Assembly: GCA_025057455.1 (NCBI GenBank)
Contig: JANWWY010000012.1
Coordinates: 1-39,650, forward strand
DNA length: 39,650 bases
Direction: 5' to 3'
DNA from: Aquificaceae bacterium
Lineage (GTDB): Bacteria > Aquificota > Aquificia > Aquificales > Aquificaceae
Below the pieces are notes generated by a model that did not search any database, was not told the DNA's origin, and saw only the letters and a list, made by a program, of their open reading frames with translations. This document shows, piece by piece, positions 1-8,600 of the stretch. The position numbers and the translations under genes were made by a program. Every line of letters begins with the position of its first letter. Position 1 is the stretch's first letter.

Positions 1-197
1 AATCCCACCGCGTGGGGTTGCGACAGAAGACAATAGACGGAGAGCTATTGAAGGCGTTGCGTTTTAATCCCACCGTGTGGGGTTGCGACTCAGGGGTAGG
101 AATAGCATAGCTAAACTCATGTGTTGTTTTAATCCCACCGTGTGGGGTTGCGACTGGAACTGGAAAAGGTTGCTAATCTACCGTGTGGAGTTGAAAG
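1..197 (+). CRISPR. CRISPR array, terminal end (29-nt repeat, 36-nt spacers)
   Basis: Repeats lie at 1-24 (cut by the window edge), 61-89 and 126-154. Each full copy is 29 nt, starts GTTTTAATCCCACC and ends GGGGTTGCGAC. The two complete spacers (25-60 and 90-125) are both 36 nt and differ from each other. The repeat holds a short hairpin, CCCAC-CGT-GTGGG; the first copy has CGC in the loop. A decayed copy follows at about 175-197 (ACCGTGTGG kept, flanks changed) after a shortened spacer. Decay at this end and the GTTTT-first orientation suggest the leader lies to the left, outside the window, with transcription rightward. No cas genes are in view, so the subtype cannot be assigned. Confidence 0.93.
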
Positions 198-285
198 TCT
201 TGTGATTTGTTTATATACTGGCTTTGAAATTTGGCTTAAAATGTTTTTACTTTTCGCATAACGCGTTGCACCAGCACGGTTGCCC

Positions 286-792
286 TTACTTGTAGACTTT
301 TCTTCTAAAGAGGTCTTTGGGAGAGATTAGCCTTTCTAAAAACACTTTTCCTTCTAAGTGGTCTATTTCGTGCTGGATTACAACCGCTTCAAAGCCCTCT
401 GTTTCAAACTCCACGAAGTTACCCTTTACGTCAAAAGCCTCAACTTTAATCCAATAATGTCTTTTTACATTGCCCGTATAGTCTGGGACGCTTAAACACC
501 CTTCCCTGCATACCAACTCTCCATCCCACTGAACTATGCGTGGGTTTACGAGCACCATAAGACCGTGACTTAGCTTGTTTTCCTTGTGTTTTGAAATTGA
601 TGTATCTACCGCTATTATTCTCTTGTGTACACCCACCTGCGGTGAAGCTATACCAACACAGCCGGGTGATGTTTTCATGGTATAAACTAGGTCTTGAGCA
701 AATTCTTCTATCCACCTGTCAAAATTTACCACTTCAAGGGATGGCATCTTTAACCTTTCATCTGGGTATGTTATAACCTGTAGTTTTTTCAT
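286..792 (-). CDS. def: Peptide deformylase
   Basis: Removes the N-formyl group from nascent proteins in the cytoplasm using a catalytic metal ion. All three family motifs are present: GCVGIASPQVG at residues 44-54 (motif 1, usually G-x-G-x-AAPQ, here with Ser for one Ala), EGCLS at 97-101 with metal ligand Cys99, and QHEIDHLEG at 140-148 with His141 and His145 as ligands and Glu142 as catalytic acid/base. The 168-aa length is normal for the family. The start codon overlaps the stop of the upstream ACT-domain gene by 4 bp (ATGA), so the two are probably translationally coupled. The call is secure. Confidence 0.97.
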   Translation of the reverse strand: MKKLQVITYPDERLKMPSLEVVNFDRWIEEFAQDLVYTMKTSPGCVGIASPQVGVHKRIIAVDTSISKHKENKLSHGLMVLVNPRIVQWDGELVCREGCLSVPDYTGNVKRHYWIKVEAFDVKGNFVEFETEGFEAVVIQHEIDHLEGKVFLERLISPKDLFRRKVYK

Positions 793-1307
793 AGTCTTTC
801 TTCCTCTTCCTTTTCAAGGCTTATATCCACGCCCAGCGAGTGCTTTACCTTTTCCAGTTCTCTTGAGAGGAGCTCCTCCATATCCTCCTTTCCTTCTGCC
901 TCTATTATCATCACGTATAGGTTTCCCTTCTTTTCTGTTCTCAGGTCGCTTATGTTAAGTCCGAGTTCTGCAAGTTTTGAGGTGATGCCGTAAACTATCC
1001 CTGGCTTGTCAGAGCCAAAGACTACTATCCTGTATATTGCTTCCGCCTGTATAGGTGGAACCTCCTCCAATTCCCTGCAAACCATAAAAAGCTCAAACTC
1101 CTGACCTACATCCCTTAGGCTTTGAAGTATTTCCTCCGATGTAATAGACCTTTGAGAACCTACTATGAGCATTATGGTAAATTCACCGTCCAGCCTTGTC
1201 ATGGATGAGTCTTCTATGTTTAAGCCCAGCTCGTAGAGTGCCTTTGAAACTCCAGCCACTATGCCAGGTCTATCTTTGCCAAATATGGAAAGTATAAAAA
1301 ACTTCAT
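789..1307 (-). CDS. Double ACT-domain protein, GcvR-like
   Basis: A 172-aa protein with two tandem ACT domains, about residues 1-80 and 88-165. Each begins with a beta strand followed by the D-(R/K)-PGIV turn typical of ligand-binding ACT folds (KDRPGIVAGV near the N-terminus, SDKPGIVYGI near residue 100). The layout matches the glycine-cleavage regulator GcvR and related amino-acid-sensing proteins, which have no DNA-binding domain. The ligand cannot be read from the sequence. It is the first gene of a pair with def (4-bp overlap). It diverges from the gene at 1322 with only 14 bp between the two start codons. Confidence 0.8.
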   Translation of the reverse strand: MKFFILSIFGKDRPGIVAGVSKALYELGLNIEDSSMTRLDGEFTIMLIVGSQRSITSEEILQSLRDVGQEFELFMVCRELEEVPPIQAEAIYRIVVFGSDKPGIVYGITSKLAELGLNISDLRTEKKGNLYVMIIEAEGKEDMEELLSRELEKVKHSLGVDISLEKEEEERL

Positions 1308-1321
1308 GCTAAGATTTTAAT

Positions 1322-1633
1322 ATGGAAGATCTGGATTTTCATCTTTCTCAAATAGCAAAAATCCTCGGTCTTGCACAGCCGGTTGGCTTCATGCTTTCTT
1401 ATGAGCTGGGGGATGTATGGATAGATGTTTACCTGGAGAGGGGTTATGAGGGTTGGGCGAGAAGAACTTACACCATAAGTGTCCCCGTACAAAAGGCGGA
1501 AAAGCTAAAGGAACTCGTGGAAAGCATAGGAGGAGTGCCAGAAGATGTAATGGCGGACTCCGAAAGGGCATACTTGAGCCTTTCCTATGAGGACTGGGAG
1601 TCAGCAAGTCCGATTATAATGAGTTTACTATGA
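1322..1633 (+). CDS. Conserved hypothetical protein, 103 aa
   Basis: Family not recognised. The protein is acidic and soluble, with no signal peptide or membrane segment; predicted secondary structure is mixed, with a helix around KAEKLKELVESIGG in the middle. Its stop overlaps the start of the next gene (ATGA at 1630-1633), so it is probably co-translated with the dehydrogenase. No Shine-Dalgarno is visible; only 14 bp separate its start from the divergent ACT gene, and TAAGAT lies 6 nt before the ATG, fitting a leaderless transcript. Codon use resembles its neighbours, so I regard it as a real gene of unknown function. Confidence 0.7.
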   Translation: MEDLDFHLSQIAKILGLAQPVGFMLSYELGDVWIDVYLERGYEGWARRTYTISVPVQKAEKLKELVESIGGVPEDVMADSERAYLSLSYEDWESASPIIMSLL

Positions 1634-2508
1634 GAGTGGGCTTTATAGGTCTTGGAAGTCTTGGAAAGGCCATAAGCGGAAGGCTCCTTAGCCAGGGCGT
1701 TGACCTAATAGTGTGGAACAGAAGCAAAGAAAAGGCATTAGAGCTTGGCGTGCCAGTGGCGGATAGCCCTGCGGAGCTCATAAGGGAGGTGGACAGGGTT
1801 TTTGTTATAGTTTTTGACTCTCAGGCTTCTGAAGAGGTTATATTTGGCAAAGATGGTCTAGTTGAGGGGGGCATAGAGGGAAAAACGATTATAGACATGA
1901 CTACAAACCATTACGCTTATGCCTCCCAAGCCTACGAAGAAATAAAAAAGCTTGGTGGTTATTACCTTGATGCTCCAGTGCTTGGAAGTGTGTTACCTGC
2001 TCAAAAGGGTGAGCTTACCATCCTTGTAGGGGGTGAAAGGGAAAAGTTTGAAGAAAACAAGCCACTTTTTGAAAAGTTCTGCAAAAACATATTTTATGTA
2101 GGTAAGGCTGGGGATGCCACTAAGCTTAAGCTTATAAACAACATAGTTTTAGGCGGTTTTATGCAGGTTCTTTCTGAAGCTATAGCCATAGGTGAACTTG
2201 CGGGTTTTGGAAGGGACCTTCTCATTCAAGTGCTTGAAAGTGGTGCAGGAAAGTCTTACCTTCTTGACGTAAAGAAGAAAAAGCTTTTAGATAGGGACTA
2301 CTCGGTTCATTTTTCTGTGGACTTAATTCATAAGGACCTACACTATGCGGAGGACATGATAAAGGACCTTGGTGCCTTTAGCTTTTCCTTACAGAATGTA
2401 AAGAACGCTTATGGCTTGGCAAGGTATGTAGGATTGGGGGGCAAGGACTTTTCAGTCCTCACCGAGCTGTACAGGCTCATTACCACTCAAAATCCTTCAG
2501 ATATTTAG
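1630..2508 (+). CDS. NAD(P)-dependent beta-hydroxyacid dehydrogenase (3-hydroxyisobutyrate dehydrogenase family)
   Basis: A 292-aa member of the 6-phosphogluconate/3-hydroxyisobutyrate dehydrogenase superfamily. The N-terminal Rossmann domain has GLGSLG at residues 7-12. The substrate-side signature [17 protein letters not shown] (114-130) and the catalytic-lysine motif KLINN (Lys167, Asn170-171) are intact, so the enzyme is probably active. Members reduce or oxidise beta-hydroxyacids such as hydroxyisobutyrate, tartronate semialdehyde or succinic semialdehyde; the substrate here is not determinable. It is coupled to the upstream 103-aa gene. Its 3' end overlaps the 3' end of convergent rpoD by 29 bp. 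Confidence 0.88.
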   Translation: MRVGFIGLGSLGKAISGRLLSQGVDLIVWNRSKEKALELGVPVADSPAELIREVDRVFVIVFDSQASEEVIFGKDGLVEGGIEGKTIIDMTTNHYAYASQAYEEIKKLGGYYLDAPVLGSVLPAQKGELTILVGGEREKFEENKPLFEKFCKNIFYVGKAGDATKLKLINNIVLGGFMQVLSEAIAIGELAGFGRDLLIQVLESGAGKSYLLDVKKKKLLDRDYSVHFSVDLIHKDLHYAEDMIKDLGAFSFSLQNVKNAYGLARYVGLGGKDFSVLTELYRLITTQNPSDI

Positions 2509-4192
2509 ACCTTGCGGGATGTCTGAGTTTTCTTATGGCTTTTGTCTCGAGCTGTCGTATGCGTTCCCTGGTAACATTAAACATCTTACCTATCTGTTCA
2601 AGTGTATACTCTATGCCGTCAACCAAACCATAGCGATACATGAGTATCTCCCTTTCCTTCTCGCCCAGAGTGCTTAAAACCCTTATAAGCTGTTCTCTGA
2701 GAAGTTTTCTCGAAACCTGCTCTTCTGGTGATGGAACGCTTTTGTCTTCTATAAAGTCTCTAAGGTGGGTTTCCTCATCGTCTCCTATGGGTGTTTCTAA
2801 GGATACTGGTTCTTGTGATACGCGCATAACCTTCCTTGCTTTTTCTGGGGATATACCCAAGAACTTGGCAATTTCCTCAGCAGTGGGCTCTCTTCCAAGC
2901 TCTTGGAAAAGCTTTTTATGAGCCTTGGTTATATCGTTTATGGTTTCAATCATATGGACGGGTATGCGTATGGTTCTTGCTTGGTCCGCTATTGCTCTGG
3001 TAATGGCTTGACGTATCCACCATGTGGCGTAGGTGGAGAACTTATAACCCTTCCTGTAGTCGTACTTGTCCACAGCCTTCATAAGTCCTATGTTGCCTTC
3101 TTGTATGAGGTCTAAGAAATGAAGACCCCTGTTTACGTACTTTTTTGCTATGGAAACTACAAGTCTCAGGTTACACTTTACCATTACCTGCTTTGCTTGA
3201 GTTACCTTGGTTCTTCCCTCTCTTATGATGTGTATGACTCTCTGAAGCTCTTCTGGGAGTATACCCATTTCACGCTTTAGGTCCTCCACTTCTTTCTTTA
3301 GAGAAAGATACTCGTCCTTGAGTATTTGAAACCTTGCAAATCCGTAGCCTGACCTTTCCGCCTTTTTCTGAAGGTTTTGGTCTATATCGTATTTTTGAAT
3401 GAGCTCTTCCACATCGGGATGTACGCTTTCCAGCTTGTTTTTCCTTATTTCAAACTCCTTGAGCTTTCTTGTGTACTTGTTGTAAAGGTTAAGAAGCTCA
3501 TCCGCAATCCTTTCAAACTTAGAGTGTTTTAATTTCATGTCCTTTAGAATGCGGTTCATCCTTGCGTGCCTTCTTAGGTATTCCTTTTTGTATTCTGGTG
3601 TTCCGTAGCTTAAGTATTTTTCTCTCCAGAAAAGGGCTTCCTTGTATGCTTTTGCCAGATCAACACCCTTTTCTATAAAGTACCTTTCTAAGTGTTCATG
3701 ATTTTCTTCGTATTCTTCAATGGTCTTGCTTTCGTCCAAGGTATCCATCAGGTCGCTTGCCTTTAGCTTGCCGTTGCATACCTCTCCCCAGTCCCTGAGG
3801 ACTCTGTCTATGAGGAAAGAAGTTCTTAAGAGTCCCCTTCTCATAACTTTCCTTCCCGTTTCTATCTGCTTTGCATACTTTATTTCCTCCTCCCTGCTCA
3901 GAAGAGGAATCTTCCCCATATCCTTCAAGTAGAGCCTTACGGGGTCACCATCCTTACCGCTTAGAAGAAGGCTTTCTGTGGATACAGTTATGGTCTCCTC
4001 TTTCTCAAGGTCTTCCGTTGCTTCTTCTGATTCAACTATCTTAACTCCCCTTTCCTGTAGAAAGTCCATTATCTCTTCGTATAGTTCTGTGTCTACAAGT
4101 TCAGGACCAAGGAGTTCGTTGATTTCGTCGTAGGTCACATAGCCCTTTTCGCTCACATCCATAAGTTTTTTCATTAGTTGCTTGTAAATCAT
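2480..4192 (-). CDS. rpoD: Primary RNA polymerase sigma factor (RpoD/SigA)
   Basis: Housekeeping sigma-70 of 570 aa. Regions in order: 1.1 (about 1-55), 1.2 (82-115, [20 protein letters not shown]), a large non-conserved helical insert (about 120-320), region 2 (335-412, with the -10-reading segment [19 protein letters not shown]), region 3 (415-490) and region 4 (500-570) with the -35 helix-turn-helix [20 protein letters not shown]. The intact regions 1.1 and 1.2 mark it as the primary sigma rather than an alternative one. It is preceded by a strong Shine-Dalgarno, unlike many genes here. Its last codons overlap the convergent dehydrogenase gene. Confidence 0.97.
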   Translation of the reverse strand: MIYKQLMKKLMDVSEKGYVTYDEINELLGPELVDTELYEEIMDFLQERGVKIVESEEATEDLEKEETITVSTESLLLSGKDGDPVRLYLKDMGKIPLLSREEEIKYAKQIETGRKVMRRGLLRTSFLIDRVLRDWGEVCNGKLKASDLMDTLDESKTIEEYEENHEHLERYFIEKGVDLAKAYKEALFWREKYLSYGTPEYKKEYLRRHARMNRILKDMKLKHSKFERIADELLNLYNKYTRKLKEFEIRKNKLESVHPDVEELIQKYDIDQNLQKKAERSGYGFARFQILKDEYLSLKKEVEDLKREMGILPEELQRVIHIIREGRTKVTQAKQVMVKCNLRLVVSIAKKYVNRGLHFLDLIQEGNIGLMKAVDKYDYRKGYKFSTYATWWIRQAITRAIADQARTIRIPVHMIETINDITKAHKKLFQELGREPTAEEIAKFLGISPEKARKVMRVSQEPVSLETPIGDDEETHLRDFIEDKSVPSPEEQVSRKLLREQLIRVLSTLGEKEREILMYRYGLVDGIEYTLEQIGKMFNVTRERIRQLETKAIRKLRHPARSKYLKDFEW

Positions 4193-4199
4193 ACAGACA

Positions 4200-4207
4200 A
4201 CCTCCTT
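4200..4207 (-). promoter_or_regulatory. Strong Shine-Dalgarno of rpoD
   Basis: On the minus strand AAGGAGGT lies 7 nt before the rpoD ATG (4192-4190), fixing that start. Upstream, the AT-rich stretch at about 4279-4300 (TATATT-like on the minus strand) is the likely promoter area, but no convincing -35 can be paired with it. Confidence 0.75.
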
Positions 4208-4322
4208 GAGGGGGTTTTAAAGTAAGCTTTTTTAAGGTTTTCCAACTTTTCTCTACTTTTTTTGACTATGTTAAATTCCATAACCTTTTAAAATATATTT
4301 ACCCTACCCCTAAACTGCAAGT

Positions 4323-4838
4323 TCAGATTACAGTAAATATGTCCTCAAGTTCTCTTCTTGGTGTTGGGAAGGGTTCTTCCGCAGGATAACCCACTGTAAG
4401 TATAGAAACGGGTTTCCAACTGGCTGGTACAGAAAGACAAGCCTTTAGCCCTGCCTCTTCAAAGGCACCAACCCAACACGTGCCAAGACCAAGAGCCACC
4501 GCGGAAAGTTGTGCGTAGGCGCAAGCTATTGTAGCGTCCTGAAGACAGTAAAGCTCAGCCCCCCTCTTTCCGTACTTTGAGGCACTCCTCTGTGGATTGG
4601 CAAAGAAAACAAAAACAGCGGGTGCCTCCGCTATAAACCATTGGTTTAAAGCCCATCGTGCAACTTCCGTCCTTTTGACCTCATCAAGCACAAGAACCAC
4701 CTCATAGGCTTGGAGGTTGCCTGCGGAGGGAGCACTCCTTACCGCTTCCATGATTTTTATGAGTTTTTCCCTTTCCACTGGTCTGTTATGATAGCTCCTT
4801 ACAGACCTTCTTTTTTTTAGTACCTCAAAAAACTCCAT
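4323..4838 (-). CDS. Nitroreductase-family FMN oxidoreductase
   Basis: A 171-aa protein starting MEFFEVLKKRRSVRSYHNRP, the classic N-terminus of the nitroreductase fold, with the FMN-phosphate-binding RRSVRSY and the downstream APSAGNLQ segment. The C-terminal part carries LGTCWVGAF and the SILTVGYPAEEP flavin-contact loop. The family reduces nitro compounds, quinones or flavins using NAD(P)H, normally as a homodimer; the substrate here is unknown. Its start overlaps the upstream phosphoribosyltransferase gene by 14 bp, so the two form an operon. The length is at the short end of the family, but all recognisable core segments are present. Confidence 0.88.
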   Translation of the reverse strand: MEFFEVLKKRRSVRSYHNRPVEREKLIKIMEAVRSAPSAGNLQAYEVVLVLDEVKRTEVARWALNQWFIAEAPAVFVFFANPQRSASKYGKRGAELYCLQDATIACAYAQLSAVALGLGTCWVGAFEEAGLKACLSVPASWKPVSILTVGYPAEEPFPTPRRELEDIFTVI

Positions 4839-5460
4839 CCTTCAAAAGCTCTTCTACCTCTTCATCCTCTACCTGACGAAAGTCCCTGTAAAACATACCC
4901 ACAGCAAAGCTACCAGATTCAGAGGGATGATAACAGTAGACTTGGTCTGCGTGTTGGTTAAGCCTTTTGATAGCTTCTATAGGACAGACGGGCACAGCAA
5001 CGATAACCTCCTTTGCTCCCTTTCTCTTTAGGTATTCTACGCCAGCGATAATGGTATAACCCGTGGCAACGCCATCATCCACTATGACTACCACCCTATC
5101 CTTTACATCCAGTGGCTTGCCTTTAAGGAATTTTTTTTCCCTTTCCCTTATCTTTCTAAGCTCCTCTTGTGCCACTCGGTTTATGTCTTCCTGGGACAGT
5201 CTAAAGTATTCAACAGTCTCACTGTCTAAGTACAGATGTCCGTCAGGGTCTATAGCCCCAAAGGCAAGCTCTGGGTTGGAGGGTACGCCCAGCTTTCTCA
5301 CTATTAGAAGGCTAAGAGGAGCACTTAGTATTTTGGCAACCTCCTTTGCCACCACCACGCCACCCCTTGGAATCCCCAAAAGGAGGTCTACCCTTTCCAC
5401 CTTGTCCTTGAGATACTCTCCAAGAAGCCTGCCAGCTTCTACCCTGTCAGAGAATACCAT
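4825..5460 (-). CDS. Phosphoribosyltransferase-domain protein
   Basis: A 211-aa type I phosphoribosyltransferase. The PRPP-binding loop is VVVIVDDGVATGYTI, with the acidic pair at residues 128-129, and GIPRGGVVVAKE near residue 29 is the N-terminal loop of the family. LRKLGVP-like and FGAIDPDG segments match the stand-alone domains often annotated as predicted phosphoribosyltransferase in archaea and thermophiles, whose base substrate is unknown. It is first in an operon with the nitroreductase gene. The start lies 21 bp from the divergent gene at 5482 and has no Shine-Dalgarno. Confidence 0.85.
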   Translation of the reverse strand: MVFSDRVEAGRLLGEYLKDKVERVDLLLGIPRGGVVVAKEVAKILSAPLSLLIVRKLGVPSNPELAFGAIDPDGHLYLDSETVEYFRLSQEDINRVAQEELRKIREREKKFLKGKPLDVKDRVVVIVDDGVATGYTIIAGVEYLKRKGAKEVIVAVPVCPIEAIKRLNQHADQVYCYHPSESGSFAVGMFYRDFRQVEDEEVEELLKDGVF

Positions 5461-5481
5461 TGTATAATTTTATCTCAACTT
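5461..5481. promoter_or_regulatory. Compact divergent promoter region
   Basis: Only 21 bp separate the two divergent start codons. TATAAT at 5463-5468 on the plus strand is a consensus -10 placed 13 nt before the ATG at 5482. The complementary strand is similarly AT-rich. Neither gene has a Shine-Dalgarno, so both transcripts should have very short or no leaders. Confidence 0.5.
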
Positions 5482-5766
5482 ATGAGTAAATACAGAAAAG
5501 GCAAGATTAAATTGGAACATCACCTTTTAGAGGGGTTGGAGGAATACTTAAAAAGGCTTGCAAACTTTGACTCAGTGGATTCCATAATACCTGGTAGGAT
5601 AGTGCGTCAGAATAGTGGAAGAGGTTCAAAGGGCTTATTCCTCAAGTACAGAACAAAATCTGGCTACAAGCTACTTTACAAAAATGGCAGTAGCGTGCAA
5701 GAAATTTTTGTGGTATGCAGGGACTGCGAAGCCTTTGAGAAGTCCTTTACAGACATCGTGGGCTAA
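5482..5766 (+). CDS. Small Cys-pair protein, possibly DUF2103
   Basis: A 94-aa basic protein with HH at residues 13-14, the segment IIPGRIVRQNSGRGSKGL in the middle, then GYKLLYKNGSSVQEIFVV and a C-terminal CRDC pair (Cys79, Cys82). This pattern recalls the small predicted metal-binding family DUF2103 from memory; I could not verify the match. The paired cysteines and histidines could hold a metal ion. No signal peptide is present. It is followed 17 bp later by the exported adaptor-like gene, but shared function is not evident. Confidence 0.6.
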   Translation: MSKYRKGKIKLEHHLLEGLEEYLKRLANFDSVDSIIPGRIVRQNSGRGSKGLFLKYRTKSGYKLLYKNGSSVQEIFVVCRDCEAFEKSFTDIVG

Positions 5767-5783
5767 TGGTTTAGAATTTTCTT

Positions 5784-6272
5784 ATGAAACTCCTTCTATT
5801 TCTTGCCCTTTTTACGTTATCCTTGGCTCAAGAAATTAAAGTTTCTGCCATAGTGAAAGGTAGGGTGGAAAAGCTATATGTAAAGGAAGGGCAAAGAGTA
5901 GAAAAGGGTGATGTTTTGGTTTTAATAGACCCTGCCCTCTACAAGGCTGAAAGGGATAGCCTAAAGGCAAAGCTAAACTCTCAAAGAATAACTCTTGAGA
6001 AGGTGGAAAGGGACTTTAGAAGATACGAAGAGCTTTTTAACCGTGGACTGCTTTCTAAGAGTGAATATGAAGACTGGAAGAGCAGGTATGAAAAGGAACT
6101 GGCTCAGTATGAGTCTATAAAGGCTCAGCTTCAGGGTGTAGAAAGGCTCATAGAGTACTGCACTATAAAGTCTCCTGTAAGAGGTGTGGCTAAAAAGCTG
6201 TTAGTAAGAGAAGGTATGTTTGTCAACGGCACCACGATACCCGAAGTGCTTTTAATACTTGAAGAGAAGTAG
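5784..6272 (+). CDS. Short exported HlyD/membrane-fusion-like protein
   Basis: A 162-aa protein with a cleavable signal peptide (MKLLLFLALFTLSLA, about residues 1-15). Next comes a first half lipoyl-like domain (GRVEKLYVKEGQRVEKGDVL), an alpha-helical hairpin (about 50-128) and the second lipoyl half (TIKSPVRGVAKKLLVREG). This is the core of periplasmic adaptors of RND/ABC efflux pumps, but the beta-barrel and membrane-proximal domains of full-length proteins (usually over 300 aa) are absent, and no pump gene is adjacent. It could be a minimal adaptor for a pump encoded elsewhere. It abuts the convergent gene with zero spacing. TAGAAT lies 6 nt before the ATG and there is no Shine-Dalgarno. 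Confidence 0.75.
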   Translation: MKLLLFLALFTLSLAQEIKVSAIVKGRVEKLYVKEGQRVEKGDVLVLIDPALYKAERDSLKAKLNSQRITLEKVERDFRRYEELFNRGLLSKSEYEDWKSRYEKELAQYESIKAQLQGVERLIEYCTIKSPVRGVAKKLLVREGMFVNGTTIPEVLLILEEK

Positions 6273-6932
6273 CTATTTTACCACTTCCCACTCTGTTATG
6301 AGATGGTTTCCTCTTTTAAAGTGTGCCCTTAATCTCAGATGCAGGAGGTTTTTCAGGCTTTTGAAGCCTTCACCTCCCACCAATGTGGGCACATTTTCAC
6401 CCCCCACTATAACGGGAAGATGTATAAGCCTTATTTCGTCTACATATCCCCTCTTTATAAACTCCCAGTTGATGGAGGCACCGCCCTCCACCATAAGGCT
6501 CCTTATACCTCTCTCGTAGAGAATGGGCATTAGCTTGTCAAAGTCTACTAAGTCCTCGCCCACTATGAGCACTTCAGCACCCAAGGATTTTATCTTTTCA
6601 ACCCTTTCCTGAGGTGCTCTTTTTGTGGTTACTATAATGGTGGGTGCATCCTTTGAAAAGATGTTGGCATCTAATGGCACGTTTGCGGTGGAGCATGGTA
6701 TTACGCGGGTTGGATTTTTGCCTTCCACGTATCTGACGGTAAGGCTTGGGTTATCTGTCCTGACCGTCTCACAACCTACCATTATGCCGTCTACCTTTGC
6801 CCTAACCTCATGCAGGTATCTATAGGCTTCTTGGTCCATAAGTGTCATAAGCTCTTTGCTGGAAGCCCCCCTGTAAAGGGTTAGCTTTCCATCCACGCTC
6901 ACCTCCGAAACTACTATCACATACGGTCTCAT
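6273..6932 (-). CDS. RibD C-terminal-type reductase (riboflavin pathway)
   Basis: A 219-aa stand-alone reductase of the RibD-C/dihydrofolate-reductase-like family. The N-terminus [37 protein letters not shown] and the late SLMVEGGASINWEFI segment match enzymes that reduce the ribosylamino-pyrimidine 5'-phosphate intermediate with NADPH during riboflavin synthesis. There is no deaminase domain, so it resembles the archaeal-type free reductase or the detached C-terminal half of RibD. It is the last gene of an ilvC-led operon, overlapping the CDP-alcohol transferase gene by 4 bp. Whether it acts on the deaminated or aminated substrate is not visible. Confidence 0.85.
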   Translation of the reverse strand: MRPYVIVVSEVSVDGKLTLYRGASSKELMTLMDQEAYRYLHEVRAKVDGIMVGCETVRTDNPSLTVRYVEGKNPTRVIPCSTANVPLDANIFSKDAPTIIVTTKRAPQERVEKIKSLGAEVLIVGEDLVDFDKLMPILYERGIRSLMVEGGASINWEFIKRGYVDEIRLIHLPVIVGGENVPTLVGGEGFKSLKNLLHLRLRAHFKRGNHLITEWEVVK

Positions 6933-7552
6933 TCGTACTCTCTCCCATAATGTCTGTAGAGGTAGAGAATTCTTAGGAGTAAAGAAGATAAGGTAAGGAC
7001 CGCTATTAGCTTTATGCCAAGCTCTAAGCCTAAGGGGGTGTGGAATCTTTCAAGTATTGCAAACAGTATAAGGGTAAGATGTGTCTCAGGTCTTCCAAAG
7101 AAGCCTACACCTTCCAGCGGGTCTTTTATCTTTCCTTTGCTTCTCTCTTGGTAGCCTATCTCCGCATAGACAACAGGCTTTATAAAGGAGTGTAGCATCG
7201 AGGCAGTTACCACTGTTATGGCTGTGAGCGGACCTGCGTAGGTGTAGCCAACAGCTCCCAACACAAAGCCATCTACCCATTTATCCGCAAGCCAGTCAAA
7301 TACGGCACCAAACTTAGAAGCCTTTTCAGAAAGCCTTGCCACCATGCCGTCCGCAAGGTCAAAAAGCCCAGACAGCAAAAGCAGACTGGCAGCGGTAAGA
7401 AGCTTACCGTTGTAAAAGGCATAGGCGGAAGCCATACCAAAGGCTAAGGAAAGAAGAGTTATGAAATTGGGAGGAAAATGTAATCTGTAAAGAGCTATGC
7501 CCACAGGCATGTAAACCCTTTTGAGAGCTTCTCTCCTTTTTGTGAGGTTCAT
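6929..7552 (-). CDS. CDP-alcohol phosphatidyltransferase
   Basis: A 207-aa integral membrane enzyme with several hydrophobic segments. The full catalytic signature D-x2-DG-x2-AR-x8-G-x3-D-x3-D is present at residues 65-90 (Asp65, Asp68, Gly69, Ala72, Arg73, Gly82, Asp86, Asp90). It transfers a phosphatidyl group from a CDP-lipid to an alcohol. The later segment [20 protein letters not shown] resembles archaetidyl/phosphatidyl-inositol-phosphate synthases rather than PgsA, and Aquificales do contain phosphatidylinositol, so an inositol-phosphate acceptor is my preferred but unproven reading. It is flanked by 4-bp ATGA overlaps on both sides in the ilvC operon. Confidence 0.87.
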   Translation of the reverse strand: MNLTKRREALKRVYMPVGIALYRLHFPPNFITLLSLAFGMASAYAFYNGKLLTAASLLLLSGLFDLADGMVARLSEKASKFGAVFDWLADKWVDGFVLGAVGYTYAGPLTAITVVTASMLHSFIKPVVYAEIGYQERSKGKIKDPLEGVGFFGRPETHLTLILFAILERFHTPLGLELGIKLIAVLTLSSLLLRILYLYRHYGREYE

Positions 7553-8550
7553 TTGAGCTCCTTACCCGTTATCCAAGGCATCATCCTTCTTAGCTCTTCT
7601 CCAACTTTTTCTATAAGGTGATGTCTGTCTAACTCTAACAGCGCATTAAAGACGGGTCTTCCCGCCTGGTTTTCCAGTATCCACTCCTTTGCAAACTCGC
7701 CCTTTTGTATTTCCCTTAGTATTTCCTTCATTAGAGGTTTTACCATCTGGTAAATTCTTTCACCTCTTGTAACATCGCCATACTTTGCGGTGTCCGATAT
7801 AGAATACCTCATGCCCGCTATACCGTATTGGTATATGAGGTCTACGATGAGTTTTAGTTCGTGCAAACACTCAAAGTAGGCTACCTCTGGCTGATATCCC
7901 GCTTCCACGAGGGTTTCAAAACCTGACTTTATAAGGGCGGTCACACCACCGCAAAGAACCGCCTGTTCACCAAAAAGGTCCGTTTCTGTTTCTTCCTTGA
8001 AGGTGGTCTCTATAACTCCTGCCCTTGTGGCACCTATAGCCTTTGCGTAGGCTAAAGCCTTATCTTTGCATATGCCAGTAGCATCCTGATATATGGCTAT
8101 AAGGGCTGGGACACCCTTACCTTCTTCGTACATCCACCTTACCAAGTGACCGGGACCCTTTGGCGCCACCATAAAAACATCCACATCCCTTGGTGGTACA
8201 ATCTGCTTAAAGTGGATGTTAAACCCATGGGCAAAAGCCAAACTTTTAGAGCTATCCAGAAAGGGTTCTACGCTCTCCTTGTATATCTGAGGCTGTACAG
8301 TGTCTGGCGTGAGAAACATTATTATATCAGCCTCTTGAACTGCCCTTTCTGGTGGGAGTACTGTAAAACCGTCCGCTATCGCCTTTGTCTTTGATTTACT
8401 GCCTTCATACAGACCTATGACTACCCTTATACCGCTGTCTCTTAGGTTTAGCGCGTGCGCATGCCCTTGGCTTCCGTAGCCAAGTATTGTGACAGTTTTA
8501 CCCATAAGCGGTTCAAGGCTTGCATCCTGGTCATAGTAGATTCTTGCCAT
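7549..8550 (-). CDS. ilvC: Ketol-acid reductoisomerase
   Basis: Second common step of valine/isoleucine synthesis: isomerises and reduces acetolactate or acetohydroxybutyrate with NAD(P)H and Mg2+. The 333-aa length is that of the short class I enzyme. The N-terminal Rossmann motif GYGSQG (24-29) is followed by [21 protein letters not shown] and the knotted C-terminal domain with [13 protein letters not shown] and the E-x3-E region ([15 protein letters not shown]) hold the metal and substrate sites. It is first in the operon with the CDP-alcohol transferase and RibD-C genes. A Shine-Dalgarno (TGGAGG on the minus strand, 8558-8563) supports the start. Confidence 0.97.
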   Translation of the reverse strand: MARIYYDQDASLEPLMGKTVTILGYGSQGHAHALNLRDSGIRVVIGLYEGSKSKTKAIADGFTVLPPERAVQEADIIMFLTPDTVQPQIYKESVEPFLDSSKSLAFAHGFNIHFKQIVPPRDVDVFMVAPKGPGHLVRWMYEEGKGVPALIAIYQDATGICKDKALAYAKAIGATRAGVIETTFKEETETDLFGEQAVLCGGVTALIKSGFETLVEAGYQPEVAYFECLHELKLIVDLIYQYGIAGMRYSISDTAKYGDVTRGERIYQMVKPLMKEILREIQKGEFAKEWILENQAGRPVFNALLELDRHHLIEKVGEELRRMMPWITGKELK

Positions 8551-8556
8551 TCCCGT

Positions 8557-8600
8557 TCCTCCAAAAAGGAATTATACCATTATTTTTCAAACTTAAAGAA
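8557..8600 (-). promoter_or_regulatory. Predicted ilvC operon promoter and RBS
   Basis: On the minus strand TATAAT at 8576-8571 is a consensus -10 just inside the gap after the upstream gene. A weak TTCTTT -35 candidate lies 18 bp further upstream (8600-8595). The TGGAGG Shine-Dalgarno is at 8563-8558. The -10 and RBS are clear; the -35 is doubtful. Confidence 0.55.

Noticed and set aside
4262-4300. TTGACT with an AT-rich stretch as a plus-strand promoter
   Set aside because: No plus-strand gene follows and no -10 fits at 16-18 bp; the segment more likely serves rpoD on the minus strand.
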